NCBI RefSeq assembly: GCF_019947135.1
Contig: NZ_JAGSHT010000005.1
Location: 186,001 to 250,000, forward strand
DNA length: 64,000 nucleotides
DNA from: Occultella gossypii
GTDB lineage: Bacteria > Actinomycetota > Actinomycetes > Actinomycetales > Beutenbergiaceae
Reading direction: 5' to 3'
Below, piece after piece: positions 26,827-36,004 of this stretch. The notes under the pieces are model-generated. The model did not search any database. It was not told where the DNA came from and was given only the letters and a program-made list of their open reading frames with translations. The first letter of the stretch is position 1; every line of letters starts with the position of its first letter. Both the position numbers and the translations under genes were made by a program.

Positions 26827-29514
26827 ATGCAGAGCCAGGAGCCCGCGTCGGCGAGCGAGCCCCGAGCAGCCGACGGCGTCGAGCCGGACCCGCCGGAGTA
26901 CCCGGCGCACTGGGAGGCGGACGTCGTGCTGCGGGACGGGTCCACCGCCCGGATCCGGCCGATCCGCCCGGACGATGCCGACGCGCTGCAGCGGTTCCAC
27001 ACGCGGCAGTCCCCGGAGTCCACCTACCTGCGCTTCTTCGCGCCACTGGAGCGGCTCCCGGACCGGGACCTGCACCGGTTCACGCACGTCGACCACTCCG
27101 ACCGGGTCGCGCTGGTGCTGCTCCTCGGTGAGGACATCGTGGCGGTCGGGCGGTTCGACCGGCTCGGCGGCGGGGACGCCGAGGTGGCGTTCAACGTCCT
27201 CGACGACGTCCAGGGCAGAGGGCTCGGCTCGGTCCTGCTGGAGCACCTGGCCGCGGCCGGACGCGAGCTCGGGGTGCGCCGGTTCGTCGCGGACGTGCTG
27301 CCCCAGAACACCCGGATGGTGCGGGTGTTCTCCGACGCGGGCTATGACGTGGACCAGGCCCTCGACGACGGTGTCCTGGCGGTCTCCTTCACGATCCGGC
27401 CGACCGACCGGTCGCTGGCCGTGCTGGCCGAGCGCGAGCAGCGCGCCGAGGCGCTCTCCATGGCCGGGCTCCTCGACCCCGGCGCGGTGCTCGTGTACGC
27501 GGCAGAGCCCGACGGCGTCAGGTTCGGTGAGCGGCTGCGCACGGCCATCGAGGGCGGCGACTACGCCGGCACGATCCGCTGCGTCGGCCTGCCGGGCGGC
27601 CCGGCGACGTTGGCCGACGTCGCCGACGCAGGTCCGTTCGACCTCGCCCTGGTCGCCGCGCCCGCCGTCGGGGTCCCGACGATCCTCGGCGACCTCGCCG
27701 GCCTCGGCGTGCACGGTGTGGTGCTCTACTCCGGCGGCTTCACCACCGCCACCCATGAGGGCCGGGTGACCCAGCGGGTGCTGGTCCGGGCCGCCCGCGA
27801 GGCCGGGCTGCGGCTGGTCGGCCCGCACTCGTTTGGGCTGGTCACCGGCGGCGCCCATGGACACCTGAACGCGACCATGTCGCCGCGCCCCCTCCGGCAG
27901 GGCACCGTCGGGCTGTTCTGCCAGTCCGGGGCGGCCGGACTGGCGATGGTCACCGGGGCCGCCGAACGGGACCTCGGGGTGTCCTCGTTCCTGTCCGCCG
28001 GGCACCGGGTGGACGTCTCCGGCAACGACACCATGCAGTTCTGGCTCGCCGACGAACGCACGCGTGTGAGCGCCCTGCGCTTCGAGTCGATCGGGAACCC
28101 GCGCAAGTTCTCCCGGGTCGCGCGCCGGCTGTCGGAGAAGGGGCCGGTGATCACGATGATCGCAGGTACCACCGGCCAGCTGAACCCGCCGGGACACGCC
28201 GTGCGGATCTCGCGGGAGCCCCGGCGCGCCCTGGACGAGCTGATGCGGCAGGCCGGGGTGATCAGCGCGGAGACGATCCCCGAACTCCTCGACCTGGCCA
28301 CCCTGTTCTCCGAGCAGCCGCTGCCTGGGGGCCGGCGGGTCCTGGTGCTGACCAACTCCGGCACCCAGGCCGCCGTGATCGCCGAGCTGCTCGGCGGTGG
28401 CGGGCTGCAGGTCGCCGGCACCCCGATCGCGCTGGTGCCGACCGCGGGCCCCGAGGCCTACCGCGAGGTCATCGACGCGGCCCTGGCCCGCGACGACTGG
28501 GACGCGGCCATCGTCGCGTACGTGCCGATCCTCGACGACATGGGCTCCGCCGTCGGCCCCGAGATCGCTCGCCTCGCCGAGCGCTCCGGGCGCACCACGG
28601 TCGCCTGCGTCTTCGGGATCGCCGGATTGACCCCCGAACTGGCCACCGACCAGGTGCGGGTGCCGGGCTTCTCGACCGTGGAGGCGGCCACCTACGCGCT
28701 CGTCCAGGCAGCCCGCTACCACGACTGGCGCAGCGCGGACCGGGGCCGTCGCGTCGACCCGGACGACATCGACCGGCGCCGCGCGAAGGAACTGGTCCAG
28801 GCCGAGCTCGCCGACCTCCCGCGCGGGCTGACGAAGCGGCTGAGCGCGGAGCGCGCGGCCGAGCTGCTGGCCACCCACGGACTGCAGAAGTGGCGTGAGA
28901 TCACCGTCACAGCCGCGGACGGGGCCGTCGCGGCAGCCGAGGAGCTCGGGTGGCCGGTCGCGCTGAAGACCTCGGACGAGGTGCTGCGCCACCGGGCCGA
29001 CCTCGGCGGCGTGCGTTTGGACCTGTCCAACCCGGCCGAGCTGCGGGAGGCGTTCGCCCAGAGCGAGGCCCGGGTGCACGCGATGGTGGGACGCGGCACC
29101 ACCTTCGACGTGCAGTCGATGGCCCCGACGGGCGCCGCGTGCGTGATCCGGGCCACCGAGGACGAGCTGTACGGGCCGATCATCAGCGCCGGTATGGGCG
29201 GGGACGCCGTCGAGCTGCTCGGGGACGTCTCCTACCGGGTCCCGCCGCTGACCGACGTGGATGCCCTCGAGATGATCCGCTCGTTGCGGGCCTCGGCGCG
29301 ACTGTTCGGGCACCGCGGCCTGCCCGCCCTGGACATCGCCGCGCTCACGGATGTGATCGGCCGGGTCAGCATCCTCAAGGACGAGCTGGCCGAGGTCACC
29401 TCGATCACCCTGAACCCCGTGCTCGTGTCCGAGACCGGGGCCGCCATCCTCGGGGCCACCGTGGACGTCGGCCATCCGGCCCGCGGGGATGCCGCGCGAC
29501 GGGTGCTCCCGTGA
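26827..29514 (+). CDS. Pat-type protein acetyltransferase: GNAT fused to NDP-forming acyl-CoA synthetase domains
   Basis: Large cytosolic protein of 895 aa. Residues about 30-185 form a GNAT domain ([17 protein letters not shown], then [14 protein letters not shown]). A CoA-binding Rossmann domain follows, then a succinyl-CoA-ligase-like domain, then an ATP-grasp C-terminus ([22 protein letters not shown]). Such proteins acetylate lysines on acetyl-CoA synthetase and other targets in response to acetyl-CoA. GNAT first and synthetase second is the order reported for streptomycete PatA, the reverse of E. coli Pat. The usual GPNCxG loop of active synthetases reads GPHSFG here, suggesting a regulatory rather than catalytic synthetase part. 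ATG 26827 follows TAGGAT. Confidence 0.88.
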   Translation: MQSQEPASASEPRAADGVEPDPPEYPAHWEADVVLRDGSTARIRPIRPDDADALQRFHTRQSPESTYLRFFAPLERLPDRDLHRFTHVDHSDRVALVLLLGEDIVAVGRFDRLGGGDAEVAFNVLDDVQGRGLGSVLLEHLAAAGRELGVRRFVADVLPQNTRMVRVFSDAGYDVDQALDDGVLAVSFTIRPTDRSLAVLAEREQRAEALSMAGLLDPGAVLVYAAEPDGVRFGERLRTAIEGGDYAGTIRCVGLPGGPATLADVADAGPFDLALVAAPAVGVPTILGDLAGLGVHGVVLYSGGFTTATHEGRVTQRVLVRAAREAGLRLVGPHSFGLVTGGAHGHLNATMSPRPLRQGTVGLFCQSGAAGLAMVTGAAERDLGVSSFLSAGHRVDVSGNDTMQFWLADERTRVSALRFESIGNPRKFSRVARRLSEKGPVITMIAGTTGQLNPPGHAVRISREPRRALDELMRQAGVISAETIPELLDLATLFSEQPLPGGRRVLVLTNSGTQAAVIAELLGGGGLQVAGTPIALVPTAGPEAYREVIDAALARDDWDAAIVAYVPILDDMGSAVGPEIARLAERSGRTTVACVFGIAGLTPELATDQVRVPGFSTVEAATYALVQAARYHDWRSADRGRRVDPDDIDRRRAKELVQAELADLPRGLTKRLSAERAAELLATHGLQKWREITVTAADGAVAAAEELGWPVALKTSDEVLRHRADLGGVRLDLSNPAELREAFAQSEARVHAMVGRGTTFDVQSMAPTGAACVIRATEDELYGPIISAGMGGDAVELLGDVSYRVPPLTDVDALEMIRSLRASARLFGHRGLPALDIAALTDVIGRVSILKDELAEVTSITLNPVLVSETGAAILGATVDVGHPARGDAARRVLP

Positions 29515-29565
29515 CCCGCGGCCGACCGTGAGCCGAGGATCGTCGTGAGGTGGGAGACTGGGTCG

Positions 29566-30156
29566 GTGCAGAAGTCACGAGCCCAACAGATGCGCCACCT
29601 GCGCAGCGATATCGAGCGCGCCGGCTACTACCCGTCGCTGGTCGCCGACGTATTGGAGATCGCCCTCGCCGGCGAGGAGGTCGTCGCGCACCTGGTGCAC
29701 CCCGAGACCGTCTTCGATCGCACCGAGGTGCGCCGGCACGTCACCGCGCTGACCCTCACGCCCACCCGGCTGATCGTCGCCCATGTGGACGACGTGCCGC
29801 CCGAGGAGGTCGACGGCGCCTCGACGGCCGCCGCCACCACAGAGGCCGTCCCGATCGGTGCGATCCGGTCGGTGGCGCTCACCCATGGGGTCGTCGACCC
29901 GGCCGTCTACCAGCAGGGCAGCGGCGGTACCGAACTGACGCTGGCCCTGAACTGGGGCTCCGTACAGCGGATCGATCTCGAACCCGCGACCTGCCCGGAC
30001 CCCAACTGCGAGGCCGACCACGGGTACACCGGCACGTCGATGCCGGACGACCTCGTGGTCCGGGTCAGCGCCGAGGCCGAGGGGGCGGACGCGATGGCCG
30101 CGGCCGTCTCGTTCGCGGCGGCACTGTCCGCCGCCACCGCTCGCCCCGGCGCGTGA
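29566..30156 (+). CDS. DUF5998 family protein
   Basis: Soluble 196-residue protein of an actinobacterial family of unknown function. Recognisable blocks are RHLRSDIERAGYYPSLVADVLEIALAGE, VVAHLVHPETVFDRTEVRRHV and the short Cys-containing CPDPNCEADHGYTGTS. GTG 29566 is the best start: an in-frame GTG at 29545 also exists, but GAGACT (29554-29559, one mismatch to TANNNT) lies 6 nt before 29566. The stop overlaps the next start by 4 bases (GTGA). It leads a DUF5998-phosphodiesterase-tdk operon. Confidence 0.85.
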   Translation: MQKSRAQQMRHLRSDIERAGYYPSLVADVLEIALAGEEVVAHLVHPETVFDRTEVRRHVTALTLTPTRLIVAHVDDVPPEEVDGASTAAATTEAVPIGAIRSVALTHGVVDPAVYQQGSGGTELTLALNWGSVQRIDLEPATCPDPNCEADHGYTGTSMPDDLVVRVSAEAEGADAMAAAVSFAAALSAATARPGA

Positions 30157-31346
30157 GCACATCGCTCGACTCCGGCTCCGGCTCCGCCGCCGAACCGGCG
30201 GGCACGCTGGGTGAGGTCCTGTGGGGCGCCGTCGGCGCCTGCGGGATCGACCTCGCAATGCCCGACGGCGCAGCCACCTCGACCGTGGACGTGGCGGCCG
30301 CGCTCGGCCTTCCGCAGGCCCGCAAGGCGGTCGTCGTGCTCGTCGACGGGCTCGGCTGGCACAACCTCACCGACCGCGCGGACGTGGCGCCGTTCCTGAC
30401 GTCGGCGGGTCGGCTGGGCGCGCTGACCTGCGCGTTCCCGTCGACGACGGCGACGAACCTCGGCTACCTCGGCACCGGCCGGGCCGGCGGCTCGACCGGG
30501 CTGCTCGGGTACACCGTGCGGGACCCACGCGGTCGGCTGATGAACATGATCTCGTGGAACACCGGCGCGGACCCGCTGGCCTGGCAGCGCCAGCCCACGG
30601 TGTTCGAACGGCTCGAGGAGGCCGACCGCTCAGCGGTCAGCGTCGGGCCATGGCGGTTCGCCTCCTCCCCGCTGACCAGGGCGGCCCTGCGTGGCTCGGA
30701 GTTCCTGCCCGCCGAGACCCTGCCCGAGCGGGTGGACACCGCGCTGGGGGCGCTGCGCGAGGTCGACGTTGACCTCGTGTACCTGTACTGGGGTGACGTC
30801 GACTCGACCGGCCACCACGAGGGCTGGCGCTCGGGGGAGTGGGCCGACGCGCTCGCACACACCGACACCGAGCTGGCCCGGCTGGCCCGGCTCCTGCCGC
30901 ACGGCACGACGATGCTGGTCACGGCCGATCACGGGATGGTGGACATCCCGCACGGGCCGAGCACGCACTTCCCGGGACCGGCCCGGGTGGACGTCGCGGA
31001 CCGCCCCGACCTGGCCGCGGGAGTGGACCTGGTGGCTGGCGAGCCCCGTGCCGTGCATCTGTACTGCCGCCCGGGCGCCGCGGAGCAGGTCCGGGAGGTG
31101 TGGGCCGACGCCCTCGGCGACCGGGCCCGGGTGCTGTCCCGGGCCGAGGTGATCGACGCCGGGCTGCTCGGCCCGGTCGACCCACGGTTCACGGAGGTCA
31201 TCGGGGACCTCGTGGTGGCCGCGCTCGGCGACCTCGCGGTGCATGACTCCCGAACTCAGACCGCTGCGTCGCTCACCCTGGTCGGGATGCACGGGTCCAT
31301 CACCCCGGCCGAGCGCACCGTGCCACTCGTGGTGCTGGAGGGCTGA
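30153..31346 (+). CDS. Alkaline phosphatase superfamily nucleotide pyrophosphatase/phosphodiesterase
   Basis: A 397-residue metal hydrolase with no signal peptide, so probably cytosolic. AVVVLVDGLGWHNL gives the first metal Asp. CAFPSTTATNLGYLGTG carries the nucleophile Thr. YLYWGDVDSTGHHEGW and LVTADHGMVDIP supply the remaining Asp/His ligands, and a late VGMHGSITPAER completes the set. Fold and metal site are clear; the substrate is not. GTG 30153 overlaps the DUF5998 stop, and its own stop overlaps the tdk start (TGATG), so three genes are coupled. Confidence 0.9.
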   Translation: MSTSLDSGSGSAAEPAGTLGEVLWGAVGACGIDLAMPDGAATSTVDVAAALGLPQARKAVVVLVDGLGWHNLTDRADVAPFLTSAGRLGALTCAFPSTTATNLGYLGTGRAGGSTGLLGYTVRDPRGRLMNMISWNTGADPLAWQRQPTVFERLEEADRSAVSVGPWRFASSPLTRAALRGSEFLPAETLPERVDTALGALREVDVDLVYLYWGDVDSTGHHEGWRSGEWADALAHTDTELARLARLLPHGTTMLVTADHGMVDIPHGPSTHFPGPARVDVADRPDLAAGVDLVAGEPRAVHLYCRPGAAEQVREVWADALGDRARVLSRAEVIDAGLLGPVDPRFTEVIGDLVVAALGDLAVHDSRTQTAASLTLVGMHGSITPAERTVPLVVLEG

Positions 31347-31993
31347 TGGCGGACCTGGTGTTCTTCTCGGGAACCATGGACTGTGGAAAGTCCACCCTGG
31401 CGCTGCAGATGGACTACACCCACGCCACCCGCGGCCGCCGCGGGGTGATCTTCAGCCGCGACGACCGGGCCGGCGCCGAGATGCTCTCCTCCCGCCTCGG
31501 CCTGGCCGTCCCCGCTGTCGAGGTGACCGAGGACACCGACTTCTGGCAGGAGGTGGTGCACCGCCGCACCCGCGGCCAGGTGGTCGACTACCTCGTCTGC
31601 GACGAGGCGCAGTTCTACGCGCCCGAGCAGATCGAGCAGCTCGCCCGCGTCGTCGACGACCTGGTCGTGGACGTGTTCGCGTTCGGGATCACGACCGACT
31701 TCCGCACCAGGCTGTTCCCCGGATCGGCGCGGCTGCTCGAACTGGCCGACCGGGTCGAGGTCCTGCAGGTGCGCGCCCTGTGCTGGTGCGGGCGCCGGGC
31801 GACGCACAATGCCCGCACGGTCGGCGGCGCCATGGTCACCGAGGGCGAGCAGATGGTGGTCGGGGACACCGGAACCCGCACCGGTGAGGTGGGCTACGAG
31901 GTGCTCTGCCGGCGCCACCACCGGGCCGGCCTCACCGCGACCTCCGCGCACGCGCCGAGCCCGTCGCCGGATCCGCTGGATCTGAGCGGCTGA
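31346..31993 (+). CDS. tdk: Thymidine kinase
   Basis: Salvage enzyme that phosphorylates thymidine with ATP. The 215-residue chain has a P-loop GTMDCGKST (9-17), the DEAQFY Walker B with catalytic Glu, and the zinc-binding half CWCGRRATHNAR plus the later CRRHH pair. The lasso loop GYEVLCRRHH region is present. The last 20 residues are Pro/Ser-rich. ATG 31346 overlaps the previous stop by one base. dut lies 3 kb away, but the two are in different transcripts. The gene converges on sepH with 14 bases between stops and no hairpin. Confidence 0.95.
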   Translation: MADLVFFSGTMDCGKSTLALQMDYTHATRGRRGVIFSRDDRAGAEMLSSRLGLAVPAVEVTEDTDFWQEVVHRRTRGQVVDYLVCDEAQFYAPEQIEQLARVVDDLVVDVFAFGITTDFRTRLFPGSARLLELADRVEVLQVRALCWCGRRATHNARTVGGAMVTEGEQMVVGDTGTRTGEVGYEVLCRRHHRAGLTATSAHAPSPSPDPLDLSG

Positions 31994-32007
31994 TTCCTCG
32001 GGCTCGG

Positions 32008-33165
32008 TCAGTCGTTCTTGGCGCCGAAGACGATCTCGTCCCAGGACGGCACGCTGGTACGCCTGTTGCGCCGCGGACGCTTGTTCCTGGCGGCCGCCGC
32101 GGGACCGGTCGGCTCCTCCTCGTCGTCGCCGGCGGCGGGACCGCCGGCAGGGTCGGCCAGGTGTGGAGGCAGGTCGATGACGCCCGCGTCCTGAGCCTCC
32201 TCGGGGTGAGATGCCGGTGGGTGCGCCGCTGGAGGATCGTCCCAGAGCATCGGCTCGTGGACACCGTCGCCGGCCACACCGGGCCGCTCGCCGGCCGGGC
32301 CCGCACCGTCCACCCCGGGAACGCGTTCGTCCTCGTCACCGTCGTCATCCATCTCGACCGGCTGCCGCACCCCACGGCTGGCGGTCAGGTGGTCCAGGAG
32401 TGCCTCGGTGCCGGACGCCGTGTCTTGACTGTCCGGATCGGGTTCCTCGGGGGCAGCCGGTTCGTCGTGGTCGGCGGCCACCGGCCGCGAGTCCCGGATG
32501 ACCGCGTCGACGGCCTGGAGCGAGGGCGCGATGTCCGCGTCGGTCTCGACGTCGTAGAGCCGGGCACCGCGCACGGCACTGAGGTGGCGCCGCGGTCCGG
32601 GTGCGCTCAGGTCCGTCTCCGACAGCCAGCGGCTCTCGTCGTCGAGGGCCGTGACCATCGACGAGGCGAGATCGACCTGCCAGACGGCCTCGCGGTCCCG
32701 GTCGCCCGCGATGAACCGGGCCACGAGCTCCCACGGTTCACTGCCACGGCGGCGGGCGTCCCAGTCGATGGAATCCGCGTCGACACCGCGTGCGGCGAGC
32801 CGGTCCACGACCAGGTCACCGAGCTGCGGCGCGCCGGACTCCCGGCCGATGGTGAGCATCCGGGCGCGGCGGGCGACGTGCTCGCGCTCGGCGATGACCG
32901 GGCCCTCGTAGCGGCGGATCTGCTCGATCGCGAGGCCGGACTCGCCGGCGATGTCCTCAGCGCTCGCGCCGGCGCGGATCAGGATCTGGATGTCCCGCGG
33001 CCGGAGCGCCGAATCGCTGCGCAGCTTCTCCAGCTGGGGGCGGTCGCGACGCACGGCCGCGCGCAGGGCATCGTCGATGGGCAGCCGGTGCCGTTCGCCG
33101 TCGGGTCCGATGAGGATCAGATGCTCACCATCCGCATGGATCCCAACCAGTTCTAGCTCCACCAT
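32008..33165 (-). CDS. sepH: Septation protein SepH (DUF3071)
   Basis: Actinobacterial cell-division protein that binds and stimulates FtsZ assembly. The 385-residue chain begins with the conserved MVELELVGIHADGEHLILIG block. A helix-turn-helix-like segment follows (LRPRDIQILIRAGASAEDIA, then LAIEQIRRYEGPVIAEREHVARRA). After the DUF3071 domain (to about 230) comes a long acidic, Pro-rich disordered stretch, and the end is a short conserved basic tail with SVPSWDEIVFGAK. ATG 33165 has a near-perfect GGAGGTG 4-5 bases upstream, one of the strongest ribosome-binding sites in the window. Confidence 0.95.
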   Translation of the reverse strand: MVELELVGIHADGEHLILIGPDGERHRLPIDDALRAAVRRDRPQLEKLRSDSALRPRDIQILIRAGASAEDIAGESGLAIEQIRRYEGPVIAEREHVARRARMLTIGRESGAPQLGDLVVDRLAARGVDADSIDWDARRRGSEPWELVARFIAGDRDREAVWQVDLASSMVTALDDESRWLSETDLSAPGPRRHLSAVRGARLYDVETDADIAPSLQAVDAVIRDSRPVAADHDEPAAPEEPDPDSQDTASGTEALLDHLTASRGVRQPVEMDDDGDEDERVPGVDGAGPAGERPGVAGDGVHEPMLWDDPPAAHPPASHPEEAQDAGVIDLPPHLADPAGGPAAGDDEEEPTGPAAAARNKRPRRNRRTSVPSWDEIVFGAKND

Positions 33166-33346
33166 GACACCTCCGTACCGTGCACACCCCGAGCCTGCCA
33201 GCCCACCGGTCGGGACTGCCGCATTACGTCCGGTGTGGCGGTGTTTCCCGCGACCGGGCCGCTACTGGGGCGACCGTGGCAGCCTAACGCGGCTCCGTGA
33301 GCGCCCGCCCGTCGGCGTGTGGTGCTCCGAACGGCCAAGACCGTTG

Positions 33347-33360
33347 TATGGTTCGCCCCG
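33347..33360 (+). promoter_or_regulatory. Promoter for small ORF and/or DUF4193 gene
   Basis: TATGGT (33347-33352) lies 8 nt before GTG 33361 and about 200 bases before the DUF4193 start. It could drive both. Confidence 0.4.
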
Positions 33361-33510
33361 GTGAGGCTGCGCGGACCCCGGTCCAACACGCCGGCTGCGC
33401 GTCGTCCTCGCCTCAGTTTCAAGGGATTTCTCCATTCGGTGCGCACACGTGGCGTCCCGGGTGGACAATCCCTTCGCTACGGGAACATTTCGAAGCCCTA
33501 CGCGTTGTAA
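33361..33510 (+). CDS. Candidate leaderless small ORF, 49 aa, basic
   Basis: No family recognised. GTG 33361 sits 8 nt after TATGGT, the same geometry as annotated leaderless genes here. The predicted peptide is Arg-rich (MRLRGPRSNTPAARRPRLSF at the start, ending NISKPYAL) and stops with TAA 43 bases before the DUF4193 gene. It could be a real small protein, a translated leader peptide, or chance. Codon use is less biased to G/C at third positions near its end, which weighs against a conserved gene. Confidence 0.3.
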   Translation: MRLRGPRSNTPAARRPRLSFKGFLHSVRTRGVPGGQSLRYGNISKPYAL

Positions 33511-33553
33511 CTGCGACCACCATCATCAAGAGAAACCGGAGCGCTTGCCCACC

Positions 33554-33853
33554 ATGGCGACCGACTACGACGCACCGCGCAAGAACGAAGAGGACCTCAG
33601 CGAGGACTCCCTGGAGGAGCTGAAGGCCCGGCGTGCGGAGAAGAACTCCGGGGCGGTCGACGAGGACGAGACGGAAGCCGCCGAGGGGTTCGAACTCCCC
33701 GGCGCCGATCTCAGCGGAGAAGAACTCTCCGTCCGCGTCCTGCCCCGCCAGGCAGACGAGTTCACCTGCTCGCGCTGCTTCCTGGTCCACCACCGCAGCC
33801 AGCTGGCCTACGAGGAGAACGGTCAGCCGGTCTGCTCGGAGTGCGCGGCCTGA
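33554..33853 (+). CDS. DUF4193 family small zinc-ribbon protein
   Basis: A 99-residue acidic protein that begins MATDYDAPRKNEEDLSEDSL, typical of the DUF4193 family found across actinomycetes. It ends in a zinc ribbon: CSRCFLVHHRSQLA followed by CSECAA (two CxxC pairs). Function is unknown; the family resembles small RNA-polymerase or ribosome accessory factors only in size. ATG 33554 gives the family N-terminus; GGAG is 12 bases upstream, rather far. The last 31 bases overlap the 3' end of the convergent DUF3093 gene. Confidence 0.9.
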   Translation: MATDYDAPRKNEEDLSEDSLEELKARRAEKNSGAVDEDETEAAEGFELPGADLSGEELSVRVLPRQADEFTCSRCFLVHHRSQLAYEENGQPVCSECAA

Positions 33854-34290
33854 GCCGCATCACCCACCAGGGCACGCGCCAGTTCGGCGGCGCGCCTGGT
33901 GGAGATCAACCAGTACGGCGTTGGGTCCTGCGGGTCTCGCAGGACCACCCGTACCGCCGCCGGCGCCGATGAACTGAACTGGACGTGGGCGCGGGCATCC
34001 AGGCCCGGCCCCATCGCCTCGTCGAGGCCGCTGCCCTCGACGATCTCGACCGCGTCGATGAACTCCCTGGCGATGTGCGCCCGGCCGGCCCGCAACTCGT
34101 CCGCCGTGACGATGGTCACGGGCGCGGTCCGTAACTGCACGGCCGCCAGCACGATGGTCACGGCCACGCCTACGGCGACGGCGACCGGCATGCCCAGGAC
34201 AACCGTGATCATGGCGGCGCCGAAGCCACCGGCTGGGGCGAGCAGCCATTTCCAGACGGAGGGCAGCAGGGTCTCGGAGAACACGGGCAC
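33823..34290 (-). CDS. DUF3093 family membrane protein
   Basis: A 155-residue protein with two close hydrophobic helices near the N-terminus (LLPSVWKWLLAPAGGFGAAMITVVLG and VAVAVGVAVTIVLAAVQL) and a C-terminal soluble domain (DARAHVQFSSSAPAAVRVVLRDPQDPTPYWLISTRRAAELARAL), the DUF3093 signature. Role unknown. The frame is open to 34539, but GTG 34290 gives the family start (MPVFSETLLPSVWK), and CAGACT lies 7 nt upstream (one mismatch to the leaderless box). It is adjacent to and divergent from dut, as in mycobacteria. Confidence 0.87.
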   Translation of the reverse strand: MPVFSETLLPSVWKWLLAPAGGFGAAMITVVLGMPVAVAVGVAVTIVLAAVQLRTAPVTIVTADELRAGRAHIAREFIDAVEIVEGSGLDEAMGPGLDARAHVQFSSSAPAAVRVVLRDPQDPTPYWLISTRRAAELARALVGDAAQAAHSEQTG

Positions 34291-34303
34291 GAACGCCAGT
34301 CTG
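34291..34303 (-). promoter_or_regulatory. Probable leaderless promoter of the DUF3093 gene
   Basis: Minus-strand CAGACT (34303-34298), 7 nt, GTG 34290. The first base departs from TANNNT. Confidence 0.3.
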
Positions 34304-34385
34304 CCACCGGCCACGGGTGCACCGGGCAACGACCACCCGTCCCCGACGATCCACCCCGGCCGCCACGAGCGGTCGCGGGGAGAAG

Positions 34386-34397
34386 TAGGCTCGAGAC
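34386..34397 (+). promoter_or_regulatory. Leaderless promoter of dut
   Basis: TAGGCT (34386-34391), 6 nt, GTG 34398. The ATG at 34401 directly after it is an alternative start, but its spacing of 9 is less typical here. Confidence 0.5.
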
Positions 34398-34886
34398 GTG
34401 ATGACTGATAACGACGACCCCGGCACGGACGTGGACATCCTGATCCAGCGGCTCGACCCGGAGTTGCCGGTGCCCGCCTATGCCCACCCCGGTGACGCCG
34501 GCCTCGACCTGCGCGCGGCCGAGCCCGTGACCCTGCCACCCGGTGGGCGGGCGACGGTGCCGACCGGCATCGCGATCGCCCTGCCGCGCGGGTACGCCGC
34601 GTTCGTGCACCCCCGCTCCGGCCTCGCCGCGAAGCACGGCATCACCACGCTGAACGCGCCCGGGACGGTGGACGCCGGCTACCGCGGCGAGATCAAGGTC
34701 ATCCTCGTCAACACCGACACCGAGGCCGAGGCCCGCCTTGAGCGGGGCGACCGGATCGCGCAGCTCGTGATCCAGCAGGTCGCCGCCGCCGCCTTCGTCG
34801 AGGTCGAGCGCCTGCCGGGCAGCGATCGCGGCGATGGTGGGTTCGGTTCGACCGGGGGCTACGCGATCGCTGAGGGAGCACGCTGA
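34398..34886 (+). CDS. dut: dUTP diphosphatase
   Basis: Trimeric dUTPase of 162 aa that hydrolyses dUTP to dUMP, keeping uracil out of DNA and feeding thymidylate synthesis. All five motifs are in order: [56 protein letters not shown] and the mobile C-terminal [11 protein letters not shown]. Its stop overlaps the start of the DUF3710 gene. The same dut-DUF3710 order occurs in M. tuberculosis as I recall (Rv2697c-Rv2696c). Confidence 0.98.
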   Translation: MMTDNDDPGTDVDILIQRLDPELPVPAYAHPGDAGLDLRAAEPVTLPPGGRATVPTGIAIALPRGYAAFVHPRSGLAAKHGITTLNAPGTVDAGYRGEIKVILVNTDTEAEARLERGDRIAQLVIQQVAAAAFVEVERLPGSDRGDGGFGSTGGYAIAEGAR

Positions 34887-35593
34887 TGGCACTGTTCGGA
34901 CGCAAGAAGAAGGCCGCCCAGATCGAGCCCACGGACTCGGTGGATTCCGCGGCCTCGGCACCGAGCCCCGTCGAACCCGAGGGCCGCGGCCCGTGGGACG
35001 TCGACGAGGTCCCCGAGTTGGGTGGCCGCATCGACCTGGGCGCGATCCGGCTACCGAAGCGGGCGGGTAGCCAGGTCAAGATGGAGCTGGACTCCAAGAC
35101 CCGCCGCGTGGTCGCCGTGCGCCTCTTGATGGACTCCTCGAGTCTGCAGTTGCAGGCGTTCGCCGCTCCGCGCAGCGAAGGACTCTGGGAGGAGTTGCGG
35201 GAAGAGATCGCCCAGCAGGTCGTCAAGCAGGGCGGGTCATCCGACGAACGCACCGGCCCGTTCGGCCGCGAGCTGCTCGCCCGGCTCCCCGCCCGGCTGC
35301 CGGACGGGCGCACGGGCAGCCGCCCCGCCCGGTTCATCGGCGTCGACGGTCCCCGCTGGTTCCTGCGCGCCGTGATGTCCGGCAAGGCGACCGTGGACAC
35401 CGAGGCGGCGGCCGCACTGGAGGACGTGCTCGCGGACGTCGTGGTGGTGCGTGGCTCCGAGGCCCGCCCGCCGCGAGACCTGCTCACCCTGCACCTGCCC
35501 GGACGTCCGGGCGAGTCGACCCCGGACCTCGCGGAAGGGCGGCCGACCCTCGACCTGCCCAAGCGCGGCCCCGAGATCACCGAAACCCGTTGA
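34886..35593 (+). CDS. DUF3710 family protein
   Basis: Soluble 235-residue actinobacterial protein of unknown function. It starts with a short basic segment ([12 protein letters not shown]) that might associate with membrane or nucleic acid, then an acidic linker. The DUF3710 core follows: GPWDVDEVPELGGRIDLGAIRLP, QLQAFAAPRSEGLWEELREEIAQQV and RFIGVDGPRWFLRAVMSGKA. ATG 34886 overlaps the dut stop by one base (TGATG), so translation is coupled. A Pro-rich tail ends the chain. Confidence 0.88.
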   Translation: MALFGRKKKAAQIEPTDSVDSAASAPSPVEPEGRGPWDVDEVPELGGRIDLGAIRLPKRAGSQVKMELDSKTRRVVAVRLLMDSSSLQLQAFAAPRSEGLWEELREEIAQQVVKQGGSSDERTGPFGRELLARLPARLPDGRTGSRPARFIGVDGPRWFLRAVMSGKATVDTEAAAALEDVLADVVVVRGSEARPPRDLLTLHLPGRPGESTPDLAEGRPTLDLPKRGPEITETR

Positions 35594-35617
35594 ACCGGCA
35601 GTGAGGTCGAGGACACG

Positions 35618-36004
35618 ATGAGTCTGCGCAACTCATGGGACCGGCTGACGGCCTCCCAGGCCGAGCTCGAGGCAGACGACGAGCGGCTCGAGGTACGCCG
35701 CCGGGGCACCCAGCCGGTGGGCCGGTGCCATGCACGTAGCCGCGCCACGGTCTCGGGAGTGGTCCGGGCGGTGACGTTCGCGCCGGCCGCCGCCGGCCCG
35801 GCCCTGGTGGCGGAGCTGTACGACGGTTCCGGCAGCCTCGATCTCGTCTGGCTTGGCCGGCGGGAGATCCCCGGTATCGAGCCGGGGCGCCGGCTGGTCG
35901 CGGAGGGCATGATCACCTCGGCCGACTTCGGCCGCACGCACGCCACCATGTTCAACCCGGAGTACCGACTCCTGGCCCCCGACTCCGCAGAGGCGACCCT
36001 ATGA
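35618..36004 (+). CDS. Small OB-fold nucleic-acid-binding-like protein
   Basis: A 128-residue protein whose centre reads as one OB fold: ATVSGVVRAVTFAP (strand 1), ALVAELYDGSGSLDLVWLGRREIPGIEPGRRLVAEGMIT (strands 2-4) and a closing strand. This matches the tRNA-anticodon/RecG-wedge type OB domain seen in the Rv2694c group. The ligand is unknown. ATG 35618 has GAGGTCGAGGAC within 15 bases upstream. Its stop overlaps the next start by 4 bases (ATGA). Confidence 0.82.
   Translation: MSLRNSWDRLTASQAELEADDERLEVRRRGTQPVGRCHARSRATVSGVVRAVTFAPAAAGPALVAELYDGSGSLDLVWLGRREIPGIEPGRRLVAEGMITSADFGRTHATMFNPEYRLLAPDSAEATL

Larger units (their letters stand above)
33166..33553. other. 388-bp divergent intergenic region between sepH and the DUF4193 gene
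   Basis: It contains the sepH ribosome-binding site (33170-33176), a TATGGT box reading right (33347-33352), a 50-codon leaderless ORF (33361-33510) and GGAG 12 bases before the DUF4193 start. No stem-loop of note and no tRNA were seen. Composition is less GC-rich near 33410-33530 than in the flanking genes. Confidence 0.6.

Noticed and set aside
26755-29475. A 906-codon minus-strand frame opposite the Pat-like gene
   Set aside because: Antisense shadow; the opposite strand encodes clear GNAT and acyl-CoA synthetase domains.
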